Shown one piece after another: positions 11,932 through 20,055 of a stretch of DNA of 41,524 nt (positions are counted from its first letter, which is position 1; each line of letters starts with the position of its first letter). Both the position numbers and the translations under genes were made by a program. The notes below the pieces were generated by a model. It made no database searches. It worked only from the letters and a program-made list of their open reading frames with translations, and was not told where the DNA came from. Source of the stretch: a virus; IMG/VR virus record IMGVR_UViG_3300025108_000009, positions 1 to 41,524 of that record; one strand, written 5' to 3'.

Positions 11932-13577
11932 GTTTGAAGACACACTTACGCAGACTAAGACAGGAAGACTTGAGCCAAGAGTATGCCTGTCTTAACACAC
12001 TGCAACAAACAGAGTGGCGTATCAACAAGCCATTGCTTGAGGTGATGCGTACCATATGGGACAACGGACATGAATGGGGTAAGCTACCAGCCAAAGAGGA
12101 TATACCACTACCTGAGTATCCCTTTGACCGTGACCCCAAGCAGTTGACTGAGGATGAGAGGGATGAGTTTCGTGCATGGTCACGCAAGCGTAATCACATC
12201 TACTCTCTCAACAACCGCAGCGTGAGCAAGCGCATACAAGTAGAGCGTACACTACAGATAGCAGAACAGTTTGCTAGGTACGACAGGTTCTACTACGTGT
12301 GGCAGAACGACTTCCGTTCTCGCAAGTATGCAAGCAGCACGTTCCTCTCACCTCAGTCTGCCGATTGGAGTAAAGCACTACTAGAGTTTGGCTACCCAAT
12401 GGCTATCAACAATTGGGATGATGCACGGTGGTTGTGTATTCATGGTGCTAACCTGTATGGTAACGACAAGATTACACTAGACCAGCGAGAGACATGGGCA
12501 TGGGAGTATGCAGAGATGTGGGCGCACCGCATTGTGTCCAACCCATACGAGTGCATGGTCTGGCTTGAGGCAGACAAACCATTCCAGTTCTTGGCGTGGT
12601 GCTACGAGATGTCAGGCCTGATGAAGCATAGCTGGGGGTACGAGACACGCCTACCTGTGTCGGCAGATGGTAGCTGCAATGGGCTACAGCACCTCTCTGC
12701 TATACTGAGGGACAGGCAGGGTGGCCTTGCTACTAACTTAGTACCATCAGGTATACCTCAAGACATCTACACACAGGTGGCAGACAAGACTATCGCACGT
12801 GTGCAGCAGGACGACACAGAACTAGCACGTAAGTGCTTAGCCTTTGGCGTAGACAGGAAGCTTGCCAAGCGTCCAGTGATGATTGTACCCTACTCAGGTA
12901 CACGTCACGCATGTCGTGGCTACATAGAGGAAGCTATGCACGATAAGATAGATGCTGGTGAGCCTAACCCATTCGGTGATGATTTGTTTGAGGCATCCAG
13001 CTACCTAGCTGGTCACGTGTGGGATTCAATCAGTGAGGTGATTGTGTCAGCACGTAAGGTGATGGACTACATCAAGGATGTGGCTGATGTGTATGCTCAG
13101 ATGAACAGGCACATGGAGTGGGTCACACCTACGGGATGGTTAGTGTTACAACAATACAGTGAGGTGCAGCAGAAAAGAATCAAGACACATATCAATGGGG
13201 ACATCGTGTCGTTGTCCTTTCCCAAAGACAAACCACACTCAGTGAACAGGCAGAGGACAGGATTGGGCAGCAGCCCTAACTTTATCCACAGTCTAGATGC
13301 AGCAGCTATGACCAAGACTATCAACAAGGCAAGCAAGCTAGGTATCCAAGACTTTGCTATGGTACACGACAGCTACGGTACACACAGTAGTATGATGCCG
13401 CTGTTGTCTGAGGTATTACGTGAGGAGTTTGTTAATATGTATGAGCAGCATGATGTGTTGACAGAGTTGAGACAACATGCTATTAAGGTACTAGGTACTG
13501 AAGATGTACCAGTGCCACCAGCTAGGGGTGAATTAAATTTGCGTGAGATACTACAATCGGAGTATTTTTTTGCGTGA
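11928..13577 (+). CDS. T7-family RNA polymerase, C-terminal catalytic polypeptide
   Basis: A 549-residue protein with the full palm/fingers core of T7 RNA polymerase. Motif A is ADGSCNGLQH (Asp247, T7 Asp537). Motif B is DRKLAKRPVMIVPYSG (Lys314 and Tyr322, T7 Lys631 and Tyr639, same spacing). Motif C is MVHDSYGT (Asp481, T7 Asp812). The C-terminus, LREILQSEYFFA, matches T7 LRDILESDFAFA. It starts with ATGA at the previous stop, with GAGG five bases upstream. The two products total 814 residues against 883 in T7, with no visible gap at the junction. It would drive middle and late transcription. Confidence 0.93.
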   Translation: MSLKTHLRRLRQEDLSQEYACLNTLQQTEWRINKPLLEVMRTIWDNGHEWGKLPAKEDIPLPEYPFDRDPKQLTEDERDEFRAWSRKRNHIYSLNNRSVSKRIQVERTLQIAEQFARYDRFYYVWQNDFRSRKYASSTFLSPQSADWSKALLEFGYPMAINNWDDARWLCIHGANLYGNDKITLDQRETWAWEYAEMWAHRIVSNPYECMVWLEADKPFQFLAWCYEMSGLMKHSWGYETRLPVSADGSCNGLQHLSAILRDRQGGLATNLVPSGIPQDIYTQVADKTIARVQQDDTELARKCLAFGVDRKLAKRPVMIVPYSGTRHACRGYIEEAMHDKIDAGEPNPFGDDLFEASSYLAGHVWDSISEVIVSARKVMDYIKDVADVYAQMNRHMEWVTPTGWLVLQQYSEVQQKRIKTHINGDIVSLSFPKDKPHSVNRQRTGLGSSPNFIHSLDAAAMTKTINKASKLGIQDFAMVHDSYGTHSSMMPLLSEVLREEFVNMYEQHDVLTELRQHAIKVLGTEDVPVPPARGELNLREILQSEYFFA

Positions 13578-13580
13578 TTT

Positions 13581-13602
13581 CTAAAGTTACAACCTAGCCA
13601 AG
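13581..13602 (+). promoter_or_regulatory. Module-boundary motif, copy 2 (after RNAP, before SSB)
   Basis: CTAAAGTTACA followed by ACCTAGCCAAG starts three bases after the polymerase stop codon and 53 bases before the SSB gene. The extension is nearly identical to copy 1 (TCCTAGACAAG). T7 also has a promoter just upstream of gene 2.5, so the position suits a phage promoter. Confidence 0.6.
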
Positions 13603-13633
13603 TACTAACTAGCATAGAACAGGAGTTACAAAT

Positions 13634-14254
13634 ATGCTGAAGATTAAAGGCAATGCACAATGGGCGAAAGTATTTGAACCAGACACTCGCTTCAACGAGG
13701 ATGGTGAGTATTCGATTCAGGTAATCGTACCAGAAGAACAAGCAGCACACGTATGTGAACAGTTGGATAGCATGGTCAATGCCAAACATGTTGAAGCTGT
13801 CAAGGACAATCCTAAACTCAAGACTGTCCTGTCCACACGTCAAGCATACACACAGGATGTAGACGAAGCAGGTAATCCGACTGGTAACTTAGTCTTCAAA
13901 GCTAAGATGAAGGCGTTAGTTAAGTCTAAGGATGGGCAGTCATGGGAACAAAAGCCCATGGTTGTTGATGCCAAGCGCACACCAATGCAGGGTACTGCGT
14001 TGATTGGTAATGGGTCATTAGTTAATGTAGCTGCTGAACCTGTGCCATACGTGATGGCTGCAACCAAGCAGGTAGGTGTAACACTACGCCTCAAGGCAGT
14101 GCAGGTTATCAATCTTGTGGAGTATGGTGGGTCTACTGCATCTATCTTTGATGAGGAAGACGGATACGTTACATCAGCCGTAACTAGGGATGATGCAGCA
14201 GATGTCTTTAACTCTGAGGATGGTGTGAACGATGCCAACGAAGGGGACTTTTGA
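13634..14254 (+). CDS. Single-stranded DNA-binding protein (gp2.5-like)
   Basis: A 206-residue protein (T7 gp2.5 is 232) with AGGAG before its ATG. Its start, KIKGNAQWAKVFEPDTRFNE, is followed by SIQVIVPEE and RLKAVQVINLVEYG, as in T7-like SSBs. The C-terminal tail is very acidic and ends in an aromatic residue (EDGVNDANEGDF), the hallmark through which gp2.5 contacts DNA polymerase and helicase. It coats single strands at the fork and promotes annealing. It is followed by endonuclease I, overlapping by 23 bases, as in T7 gene order. Confidence 0.9.
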   Translation: MLKIKGNAQWAKVFEPDTRFNEDGEYSIQVIVPEEQAAHVCEQLDSMVNAKHVEAVKDNPKLKTVLSTRQAYTQDVDEAGNPTGNLVFKAKMKALVKSKDGQSWEQKPMVVDAKRTPMQGTALIGNGSLVNVAAEPVPYVMAATKQVGVTLRLKAVQVINLVEYGGSTASIFDEEDGYVTSAVTRDDAADVFNSEDGVNDANEGDF

Positions 14255-14597
14255 GGCGAGGGTCATCAGTGACCTTGATGAACGTGGCGTTGCATATAAG
14301 TATGAGCCAGAGAAGCTGGCCTACTATGTGGAACGTCACTACATCCCTGACTTAGCAGTAGGCACAATGATTGTAGAACTAAAGGGGTACTTCAGACAGG
14401 ATGCCCAACGAAAGATGAAGGCTGTCAAGGCACAACATCCAGAGTTGGACATCAGGTTTGTATTCCAGAACGCTAGTGCTACAGTACAGGGTGCCAAGAA
14501 GCGGAAGGATGGAAGCAAGATGACCTGTAAAGAATGGGCAGACCGTAATGGTTTTGTGTGGGCAGAAGGAACAGTACCTGAGGAGTGGTTACAATGA
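14232..14597 (+). CDS. Endonuclease I, Holliday junction resolvase (gp3-like)
   Basis: A 121-residue protein (T7 gp3 is 149). The catalytic set of the T7 endonuclease I family is intact: Glu8 in FEARV, Asp40 in YIPDL, and Glu49/Lys51 in VELKG, corresponding to T7 Glu20, Asp55, Glu65 and Lys67. The enzyme resolves branched DNA before packaging and helps degrade host DNA, acting as a domain-swapped dimer in T7. The C-terminal segment CKEWADRNGFVWAEGTVPEE also fits the family. It overlaps the SSB gene and the next small gene. Confidence 0.92.
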   Translation: MPTKGTFEARVISDLDERGVAYKYEPEKLAYYVERHYIPDLAVGTMIVELKGYFRQDAQRKMKAVKAQHPELDIRFVFQNASATVQGAKKRKDGSKMTCKEWADRNGFVWAEGTVPEEWLQ

Positions 14598-14857
14598 GCC
14601 TGATTGAAACAAAAGATGAACTAACGACTGAGATTACGTCAGATGTTGATGTGATGGTGAACCTGTACTCAACAGGATTGTCTACCAGTATCTACATTGA
14701 CGAAGAATTATTCTCAGATGATGTGACATGGGAACAGATGGCAGAGAATATCCTTGAAGATATAAGGGATGATGTCTATGATGCTGATGAAGTTAATGAT
14801 ATAGTACAAGGCTTACAGTACATCGTTAATGAGATTGTTAATGCAGTCGGAAAGTGA
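14594..14857 (+). CDS. Small acidic protein between gp3 and gp4
   Basis: An 87-residue protein starting at the ATG overlapping the endonuclease stop; an upstream GTG in frame is less likely. It is strongly acidic with a helical C-terminus (WEQMAENILEDIRDDVYDAD then VNDIVQGLQYIVNEIVNAVG). No Cys, membrane helix or known motif is seen. T7 encodes a lysozyme and small proteins in this interval, but nothing here resembles the T7 amidase. It overlaps the primase-helicase start, so it is in the replication operon. Confidence 0.6.
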   Translation: MSLIETKDELTTEITSDVDVMVNLYSTGLSTSIYIDEELFSDDVTWEQMAENILEDIRDDVYDADEVNDIVQGLQYIVNEIVNAVGK

Positions 14858-16445
14858 GTTCATTAGGCATGAGCCTTGTCCTCACTGTGGTAGTAGTGAT
14901 GCCAATGCTTTGTATGCAGATGGCAATCACTTCTGCTTCGCTTGTGAGACACTGACCCCTGCTGATAAAACGGATGAGGCAGTAGCTATGTTTGAGACAG
15001 CAGACACAATGTTCTTAGACTTACAGTTCAAAGAACTAGCCAAGCGTGGTATCACTGAGAAGACCTGTAAGTTTTGGGGCTATGGTGTCTCAACCTACAA
15101 GGGTCAGGCAGTACAGGTAGCCAACTATCGCAGCCGTGATGGTGAACTGAAGGCACAGAAGGTACGCTTTGTTAACAAAGACTTCTCTGTCATTGGTAAC
15201 ATCAAGGATGTGGCACTGTATGGCGAACACTTATGGCGTGATAGTGGTAAGTTTGTTACTATCACAGAGGGGGAACTAGATGCCCTCTCTCTTAGCCAAG
15301 CACTAGACCACAAGTGGCCTGTGGTTTCACTGCCCTCTGGCTGTACGTCAGCCAAGAAAGCAGTAGGCAAGGCCATCGAATGGTTGTCTAACTACGAGTA
15401 CGTTGTGCTTATGTTCGACAACGATGAGGCAGGACAACGAGCAGCCAAAGAGTGTGCGTCTGTATTGCCACCCAACAAGTGCAGGATAGCTACCCTACCA
15501 CTGAAGGATGCCAACGAGATGTTGGTAGCTGGACGTGTGAAGGAACTGCTTAACTGTATGTGGGAAGCCAAGACCTTTAGACCAGATGGTATCGTAGCAG
15601 GTACAGATGTATGGGACATTGTAATACACAATGACGACAAAGCATCAGTAGGCTATCCCTATGCTGGACTACAGGAGAAGACTGGTGGCTGTCGTAAGGG
15701 TGAGATTGTCACACTTACAGCAGGGTCAGGCATTGGTAAGTCACAATTGGCGAGGGAGTTTGCCCATAACTTTATCAAACATGGGGAGACTATTGGATAC
15801 ATAGCACTAGAGGAGAACATCAAGCGTACTGCTCTAGGTCTGATGTCTATTGAACTCAACCAGCCCTTACACCTACACAGCAATGACCTACCTGAAGAGG
15901 AGATGCGTAATGCTTTTGATGCTACAGTTGGTTCTGGCAGGGTTTACCTGTATGACCATTGGGGCAGCACTGATAGCGATAATCTTCTATCCAAGATACG
16001 CTATCTTGTACGTGGTTGCGGCTGCGAGTATATTATCCTTGACCATATTAGTATCGTTGTATCTGGTATGGAAGGTGGGGATGAGCGTAGAATTATTGAC
16101 AACACTATGACCAAGCTTCGTGCTTTGGTTGAAGAGTTGAACTGTGGTATGATACTCATCTCTCACCTCAAGCGTCCGTCTGGTGACAGAGGACATGAGG
16201 ATGGCGCACAGACTAGCATGTCACAACTACGTGGTAGTGCTGCTATTGGTCAGCTTAGTGACATCGTGATAGGATTAGAAAGGAACCAGCAAGACAAGGA
16301 TAACCCACACATTAGTCAGGTCAGGGTGTTGAAGAACAGATGGTCAGGCGAAACTGGATTATGTTGTTCACTAGAATACATGTCAGATACAGGACGTATG
16401 ACTGAGACATACTTCTCTGACGAAGAGGACGACATAGAATTTTAG
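14841..16445 (+). CDS. DNA primase-helicase (gp4-like)
   Basis: A 534-residue bifunctional replication protein (T7 gp4A is 566). An N-terminal zinc ribbon has CPHC at 13-16 and CFAC at 32-35. A TOPRIM primase follows (TITEGELDALSLSQAL, LMFDNDEAGQRAA). The helicase has Walker A TAGSGIGKS (Lys300), YIILDHISIVVSG and the late LRGSAAIGQLSDIVIGLERN. It unwinds the fork as a hexamer and makes primers. I chose the ATG at 14841 because it places the zinc ribbon at the same distance from the start as in T7; an ATG at 14829 is in frame and possible. Confidence 0.93.
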   Translation: MQSESEFIRHEPCPHCGSSDANALYADGNHFCFACETLTPADKTDEAVAMFETADTMFLDLQFKELAKRGITEKTCKFWGYGVSTYKGQAVQVANYRSRDGELKAQKVRFVNKDFSVIGNIKDVALYGEHLWRDSGKFVTITEGELDALSLSQALDHKWPVVSLPSGCTSAKKAVGKAIEWLSNYEYVVLMFDNDEAGQRAAKECASVLPPNKCRIATLPLKDANEMLVAGRVKELLNCMWEAKTFRPDGIVAGTDVWDIVIHNDDKASVGYPYAGLQEKTGGCRKGEIVTLTAGSGIGKSQLAREFAHNFIKHGETIGYIALEENIKRTALGLMSIELNQPLHLHSNDLPEEEMRNAFDATVGSGRVYLYDHWGSTDSDNLLSKIRYLVRGCGCEYIILDHISIVVSGMEGGDERRIIDNTMTKLRALVEELNCGMILISHLKRPSGDRGHEDGAQTSMSQLRGSAAIGQLSDIVIGLERNQQDKDNPHISQVRVLKNRWSGETGLCCSLEYMSDTGRMTETYFSDEEDDIEF

Positions 16446-16463
16446 CTAGTGCGGAGACACAGC

Positions 16464-18170
16464 ATGGAATACATATGGGACTTAGAATCAGACAACCTAT
16501 TAGAAGAGGTGACACAGATATGGTGTCATGTCTTTAGGGATGTACACACAGATGAGGTACACACCTTTGACCCAACACAAACACAAGAAGCCTTGGAGTT
16601 CATGGACAACGCCAAGACTTTGATAGGTCACAACGTAATTGATTATGACTTACGTGTTGTTGAGAAGCTGCATGGTTACACCTTCAAGGGTAACATTGTA
16701 GATACGTTGGTATACTCTAGAACAATCTGGCCTGATGTCAAAGAGATTGACTTCAAGCTACATGCTAAAGGTTTACTACCACAGAAACTAATTGGTAGCC
16801 ATAGCCTCAAGGCATGGGGATATAGACTAGGAGAATTAAAAGGTGACTTCAATAATGGTAGCGAAAGCTTTGCAGCATACACCCCTGAGATGCTCGACTA
16901 CTGCATCCAAGACACAGCAGTCACAGGCAAACTGCATCGTAAAATTACTGAAAAAAATTTTAGTCAACAGGCACTAGACCTAGAGGCTGAGATACACACA
17001 CTGCTGATACAACAGCAGGAACATGGGTTTGACTTTGATGTCAAAGCTGCTCAAGAATTGTATGGCACACTAGCCCAACGCAGAGCAGACATCGAAGCAG
17101 AGTTGGTTGCAACCTTTGAGCCTACGATAGTAGAGTTAAAGACTAAGACCAAGACTATCCCATTCAACCCTGCATCACGTCAGCAGATTGGTGACAGACT
17201 AATGAGCAGGGGTTGGAAGCCCAAGGTATTTACTGACACTGGTATACCTAAGGTGGATGAGACTGTGCTGTCGGGTATCGACATGCCAGAGGCTAAGTTA
17301 CTTAGTGAGTACTTATTACTTAACAAACGTATCGGTCAGATAGCTACAGGCAAACAGGCTTGGCTGAAGATGGAGAAGGGTGGTAAGTTACATGGTAGAG
17401 TTAATCACATGGGGGCTGTCACGTCTAGGTGTACACACAGCAACCCCAACATGGCTCAAGTTCCTAGTGTTGGTGCGCCTTATGGTGAGGAGTGTAGAGC
17501 CTTATTCAAAGCACCTGCTGGCTACAGTCTCTTGGGGGCTGATGCTTCTGGCCTTGAGTTGCGGTGCCTTGGTCATTATATGGCAGCTTATGACGATGGT
17601 GCCTATGCTACCACAGTAGTTAGTGGTGACATACACACACAGAATCAGGAAGCTGCTGGTCTACCCACACGTGCCAACGCAAAGACATTCATCTATGGAT
17701 TCTTGTATGGTTCAGGTGATGAGAAGACTGGTAAGATAATAGGCAAGGGTGCGAAGGAAGGCAAAGCAATCAAGAAGAAGTTCTTGTCTAAGCTACCTGC
17801 CCTCAAGTATCTAAAGGATGCAGTGTCCAAAGCTGCTGATGAGCGTGGCTGGATTAAGGGATTGGATGGACGTATCATTCCAATCAGGCATAGCCATGCT
17901 GCACTCAACACTTTACTACAAAGTGCTGGTGCTATAATCTGTAAGACATGGTACGTGTTTATTGCACGTGCTATCAAGGAAGCAAACTTGGACGCACAGA
18001 TTGTAGCGTTCATTCACGATGAAGTACAACTAGCAGTAAAGAAGGGACAAGAGGATGCAACAGGCAAACTTATTCAACAGTGTATGCGAGATGTCGAACA
18101 ACACTTCAGGTTCAGATGTCAACTCGACAGTGAGTACAAGTATGGAAGCAACTGGTCTGACACCCACTAA
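16464..18170 (+). CDS. DNA polymerase, family A (gp5-like)
   Basis: A 568-residue polymerase (T7 gp5 is 704). The 3'-5' exonuclease has WDLES (Asp6, Glu8), IGHNVIDYD and YCIQDTAVTG. The polymerase has motif A DASGLELR (Asp360, Glu365), motif B RANAKTFIYGFLYGSGDEK and motif C IHDEVQ (Asp519). Tyr411 occupies the position of T7 Tyr526 (E. coli Pol I residue 762). The ~76-residue thioredoxin-binding insertion of T7 is absent: only about 15 residues separate VATFEP from PFNPASR. The ATG at 16464 has GGAG upstream; an in-frame GTG at 16449 is less likely. Confidence 0.93.
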   Translation: MEYIWDLESDNLLEEVTQIWCHVFRDVHTDEVHTFDPTQTQEALEFMDNAKTLIGHNVIDYDLRVVEKLHGYTFKGNIVDTLVYSRTIWPDVKEIDFKLHAKGLLPQKLIGSHSLKAWGYRLGELKGDFNNGSESFAAYTPEMLDYCIQDTAVTGKLHRKITEKNFSQQALDLEAEIHTLLIQQQEHGFDFDVKAAQELYGTLAQRRADIEAELVATFEPTIVELKTKTKTIPFNPASRQQIGDRLMSRGWKPKVFTDTGIPKVDETVLSGIDMPEAKLLSEYLLLNKRIGQIATGKQAWLKMEKGGKLHGRVNHMGAVTSRCTHSNPNMAQVPSVGAPYGEECRALFKAPAGYSLLGADASGLELRCLGHYMAAYDDGAYATTVVSGDIHTQNQEAAGLPTRANAKTFIYGFLYGSGDEKTGKIIGKGAKEGKAIKKKFLSKLPALKYLKDAVSKAADERGWIKGLDGRIIPIRHSHAALNTLLQSAGAIICKTWYVFIARAIKEANLDAQIVAFIHDEVQLAVKKGQEDATGKLIQQCMRDVEQHFRFRCQLDSEYKYGSNWSDTH

Positions 18171-18564
18171 ACCTAACCGTAAGAAGTTTGACTTAGACTT
18201 AGAGTATGGCAAGGTCAGAGAAAAAATGGTAGCTGACATGCTGCAAGATAAAAAGATTGAGGTTAAGTCTGAGCGTGGTATGTGGATGAAGACAGGTAAC
18301 ATAGCTATTGAATTTGAAAGCTATGGTAAGCCTAGTGGTATTGCTGCTACTGAGGCAGATTACTGGTTTCATAACTTGTGTGTAGAAGATGAGGTCTTTG
18401 CAACACTAGTATTCAAAACGGATAATCTAAAGAAGATTATTGAACAGCTTGATTATGTTAAGACAGTGAAGGGTGGAGATAATTGGGCATCAAAGATGTA
18501 CCTTCTTAATCTACAGAAACTATTCTCTAGTGATGTATTCAAGGCGTTCAAAAATGGACTTTAA
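18142..18564 (+). CDS. Putative PD-(D/E)XK nuclease
   Basis: A protein of about 140 residues if started at 18142; in-frame ATGs at 18055 and 18091 would add 29 or 17 residues over the end of the polymerase gene. The core reads DLDLEYGKVREKMVADML, then IEVKSERGMWMKTGN, then IAIEFESYGKPSGIA. The E-x-K (Glu40, Lys42), with a preceding Glu27 on a helix, fits the catalytic pattern of PD-(D/E)XK nucleases. It lies between DNA polymerase and gp6 exonuclease, so a role in recombination or DNA breakdown is likely. Specific activity is unknown. Confidence 0.75.
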   Translation: MEATGLTPTKPNRKKFDLDLEYGKVREKMVADMLQDKKIEVKSERGMWMKTGNIAIEFESYGKPSGIAATEADYWFHNLCVEDEVFATLVFKTDNLKKIIEQLDYVKTVKGGDNWASKMYLLNLQKLFSSDVFKAFKNGL

Positions 18565-18736
18565 TTTTGTATGGAAGCTAATACTAACCTGTTCATTCCT
18601 GAGTGTAAGCATATGTCTAAGTGTCAAGTGGATTGTGGAAGCTTACCTAGATTACATACAGGTGCAAACAGGACTACGAATACTACGCAAGGCTGAGAAA
18701 GAAGAGGATATAAACGATGACCCTACTGCTTATTGA
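18554..18736 (+). CDS. Small single-pass membrane protein
   Basis: A 60-residue protein whose ATG lies inside the end of the nuclease gene and whose stop lies inside the exonuclease gene. Residues 7-27 (WKLILTCSFLSVSICLSVKW) form one hydrophobic helix, followed by a charged cytoplasmic-type tail (RILRKAEKEEDINDDPTAY). Overlap on both sides suggests translational coupling within the replication operon. I do not recognise it; membrane anchoring of replication or a host-membrane effect are guesses. Confidence 0.5.
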   Translation: MDFNFVWKLILTCSFLSVSICLSVKWIVEAYLDYIQVQTGLRILRKAEKEEDINDDPTAY

Positions 18737-19445
18737 TGGTGACATCATAGCATACAAAGCGGCAGCATCAGCAGAGACATCCATTGATTGGGGTGATGGT
18801 CTGTGGACACTGCATAGTTTTGAATCTGATGTAGCAATACGTATCAAAGACCAGATACAAAAGCTGGTTGATGAAGCACCTGTACAAGATTGCATCGTGG
18901 CTTTGTCAGATAAAGAAAACTTTCGTAAAGAGTTAGCCCCATACTACAAGGCTAACAGGAAGAACACTCGTAAACCTATGCTGCTCACATGGGCTAGAGA
19001 GTTTATGATGAGCGAGTACAATACAGTTATATATAGGAGACTAGAAGCTGATGATGTTCTTGGAATATTGGGTACATCAAACCCTGACACTATTATCTGG
19101 TCTGAAGACAAAGACCTACTCACTATACCAGCAAGGCACTGGATTAACGGCGAAGTGGTTACAATCTCTGAAGCAGAGGCTAACTACAATTTCGCTTACC
19201 AAACTCTGGTTGGGGATAGTACAGATAACTATAGCGGCTGTCCAACTGTTGGCCCCAAGACTGCTAATAAACTTTTATCATCTGGTTGTGGCTGGGATAC
19301 AGTGGTCACTGCGTTTAAGAGTAAAGGTCTATCTGAAGAAGTAGCCCTAGAGAACGCACGACTAGCACGTATCCTACGCAACGGTGAGTACGATACAGAT
19401 ACAGGAGAAGTAAAGCTATGGAAACCAGCTTCGGTATCCCAATAA
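18717..19445 (+). CDS. 5'-3' exonuclease (gp6-like, FEN family)
   Basis: A 242-residue protein (T7 gp6 is 300). Metal-binding acidic residues of the FEN family are visible in LLLIDGDIIAYKA, YRRLEADDVLG and WSEDKDLLT, and the H3TH DNA-binding region in GDSTDNYSGCPTVGPKTANK. Gp6 removes RNA primers and degrades host DNA to nucleotides that feed phage synthesis. The MazG and ribonucleotide reductase genes downstream fit the same recycling theme. The start overlaps the preceding small membrane-protein gene by 20 bases. Confidence 0.9.
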   Translation: MTLLLIDGDIIAYKAAASAETSIDWGDGLWTLHSFESDVAIRIKDQIQKLVDEAPVQDCIVALSDKENFRKELAPYYKANRKNTRKPMLLTWAREFMMSEYNTVIYRRLEADDVLGILGTSNPDTIIWSEDKDLLTIPARHWINGEVVTISEAEANYNFAYQTLVGDSTDNYSGCPTVGPKTANKLLSSGCGWDTVVTAFKSKGLSEEVALENARLARILRNGEYDTDTGEVKLWKPASVSQ

Positions 19446-19732
19446 GACATGAGGCTTACATGAAAGACTTAGCTAACACAGAACAGCCACGTATTAATGA
19501 CATGGTTAACAGTCCAGAACATTACACCACAGGTAAGATTGAGACTTGGGATTACATTGTAGATGTGATTGGTGAGTATGAATCTATATCAGTGGCACAT
19601 GCACAGGTACTAAAGTATCTAGGCTCACGCCTGTGGAACAAGGATAATCCTATTCAGGATGCTGAAAAAGCCAGATGGTATCTAGATAAGATGATAGAAC
19701 TAATGAAGAAAACAGATGGAGTGAACTGGTAA
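19418..19732 (+). CDS. DUF3310 protein (nucleotide-kinase-like region of T7 gp1.7)
   Basis: A 104-residue protein starting at an ATG after GGAGAAG, overlapping the exonuclease end by 28 bases. An in-frame ATG at 19460 with GAGG upstream would avoid the overlap. It has the DUF3310 signature: NSPEHYTTGKIETWDYIVDV, then VLKYLGSRLW, then DAEKARWYLDKMIELM. The domain occurs in T7 gp1.7, a dTMP/dGMP kinase, and is often annotated as nucleotide kinase, but this protein holds only that domain. Its place between exonuclease and MazG supports nucleotide metabolism. The enzymatic claim is moderate. Confidence 0.75.
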   Translation: METSFGIPIRHEAYMKDLANTEQPRINDMVNSPEHYTTGKIETWDYIVDVIGEYESISVAHAQVLKYLGSRLWNKDNPIQDAEKARWYLDKMIELMKKTDGVNW

Positions 19733-20055
19733 TGATGAACTTCTATGAGTACCAGATAGGTGCGTTAAAGACAGCCGTGTACCCTAAGAAGTATGCTATC
19801 TCATACCCTGCCTTGGGTCTAGCTGAAGAGGCAGGTGAGGTATGTGGCAAGATTGCCAAGATGATGCGAGATGACATTCCACTACAAGACCAGAAGCAAG
19901 CTATTGCAGTAGAGATGGGTGACGTACTATGGATGTTGGCTGCACTAGCACATGATTGTGGTCTATCACTACAGACTATTGCAGAGATGAACATAGAAAA
20001 ACTAAAGAAGCGACAAGAAGCTGGAACACTACACGGAGAGGGTGACGATAGATGA
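19732..20055 (+). CDS. MazG-like nucleotide pyrophosphohydrolase
   Basis: A 107-residue all-helical protein starting in a TAATG overlap. It has the metal-binding signature of the MazG family: GLAEEAGEVCGKIAKM (Glu32, Glu33, Glu36) and VEMGDVLWML (Glu61, Asp64). MazG-type enzymes hydrolyse NTPs or dNTPs to monophosphates. In marine phages they are common auxiliary genes thought to tune nucleotide pools or host stress signalling, though the true substrate is debated. It overlaps the RNR start by four bases. Confidence 0.88.
   Translation: MMNFYEYQIGALKTAVYPKKYAISYPALGLAEEAGEVCGKIAKMMRDDIPLQDQKQAIAVEMGDVLWMLAALAHDCGLSLQTIAEMNIEKLKKRQEAGTLHGEGDDR

Noticed and set aside
11907-11940. Programmed -1 frameshift joining the two RNAP frames
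   Set aside because: No classical slippery heptamer or downstream hairpin is visible; the ATGA overlap with its own GAGG site fits re-initiation better.
13373-13843. 156-residue frame on the minus strand
   Set aside because: It lies over the RNAP and SSB genes, is Cys/Ser-rich in the way antisense shadows are, and no other minus-strand gene exists in the genome.
15850-16110. 86-residue hydrophobic + frame inside the primase-helicase gene
   Set aside because: It lies wholly within the conserved helicase domain; hydrophobicity comes from the shifted frame.
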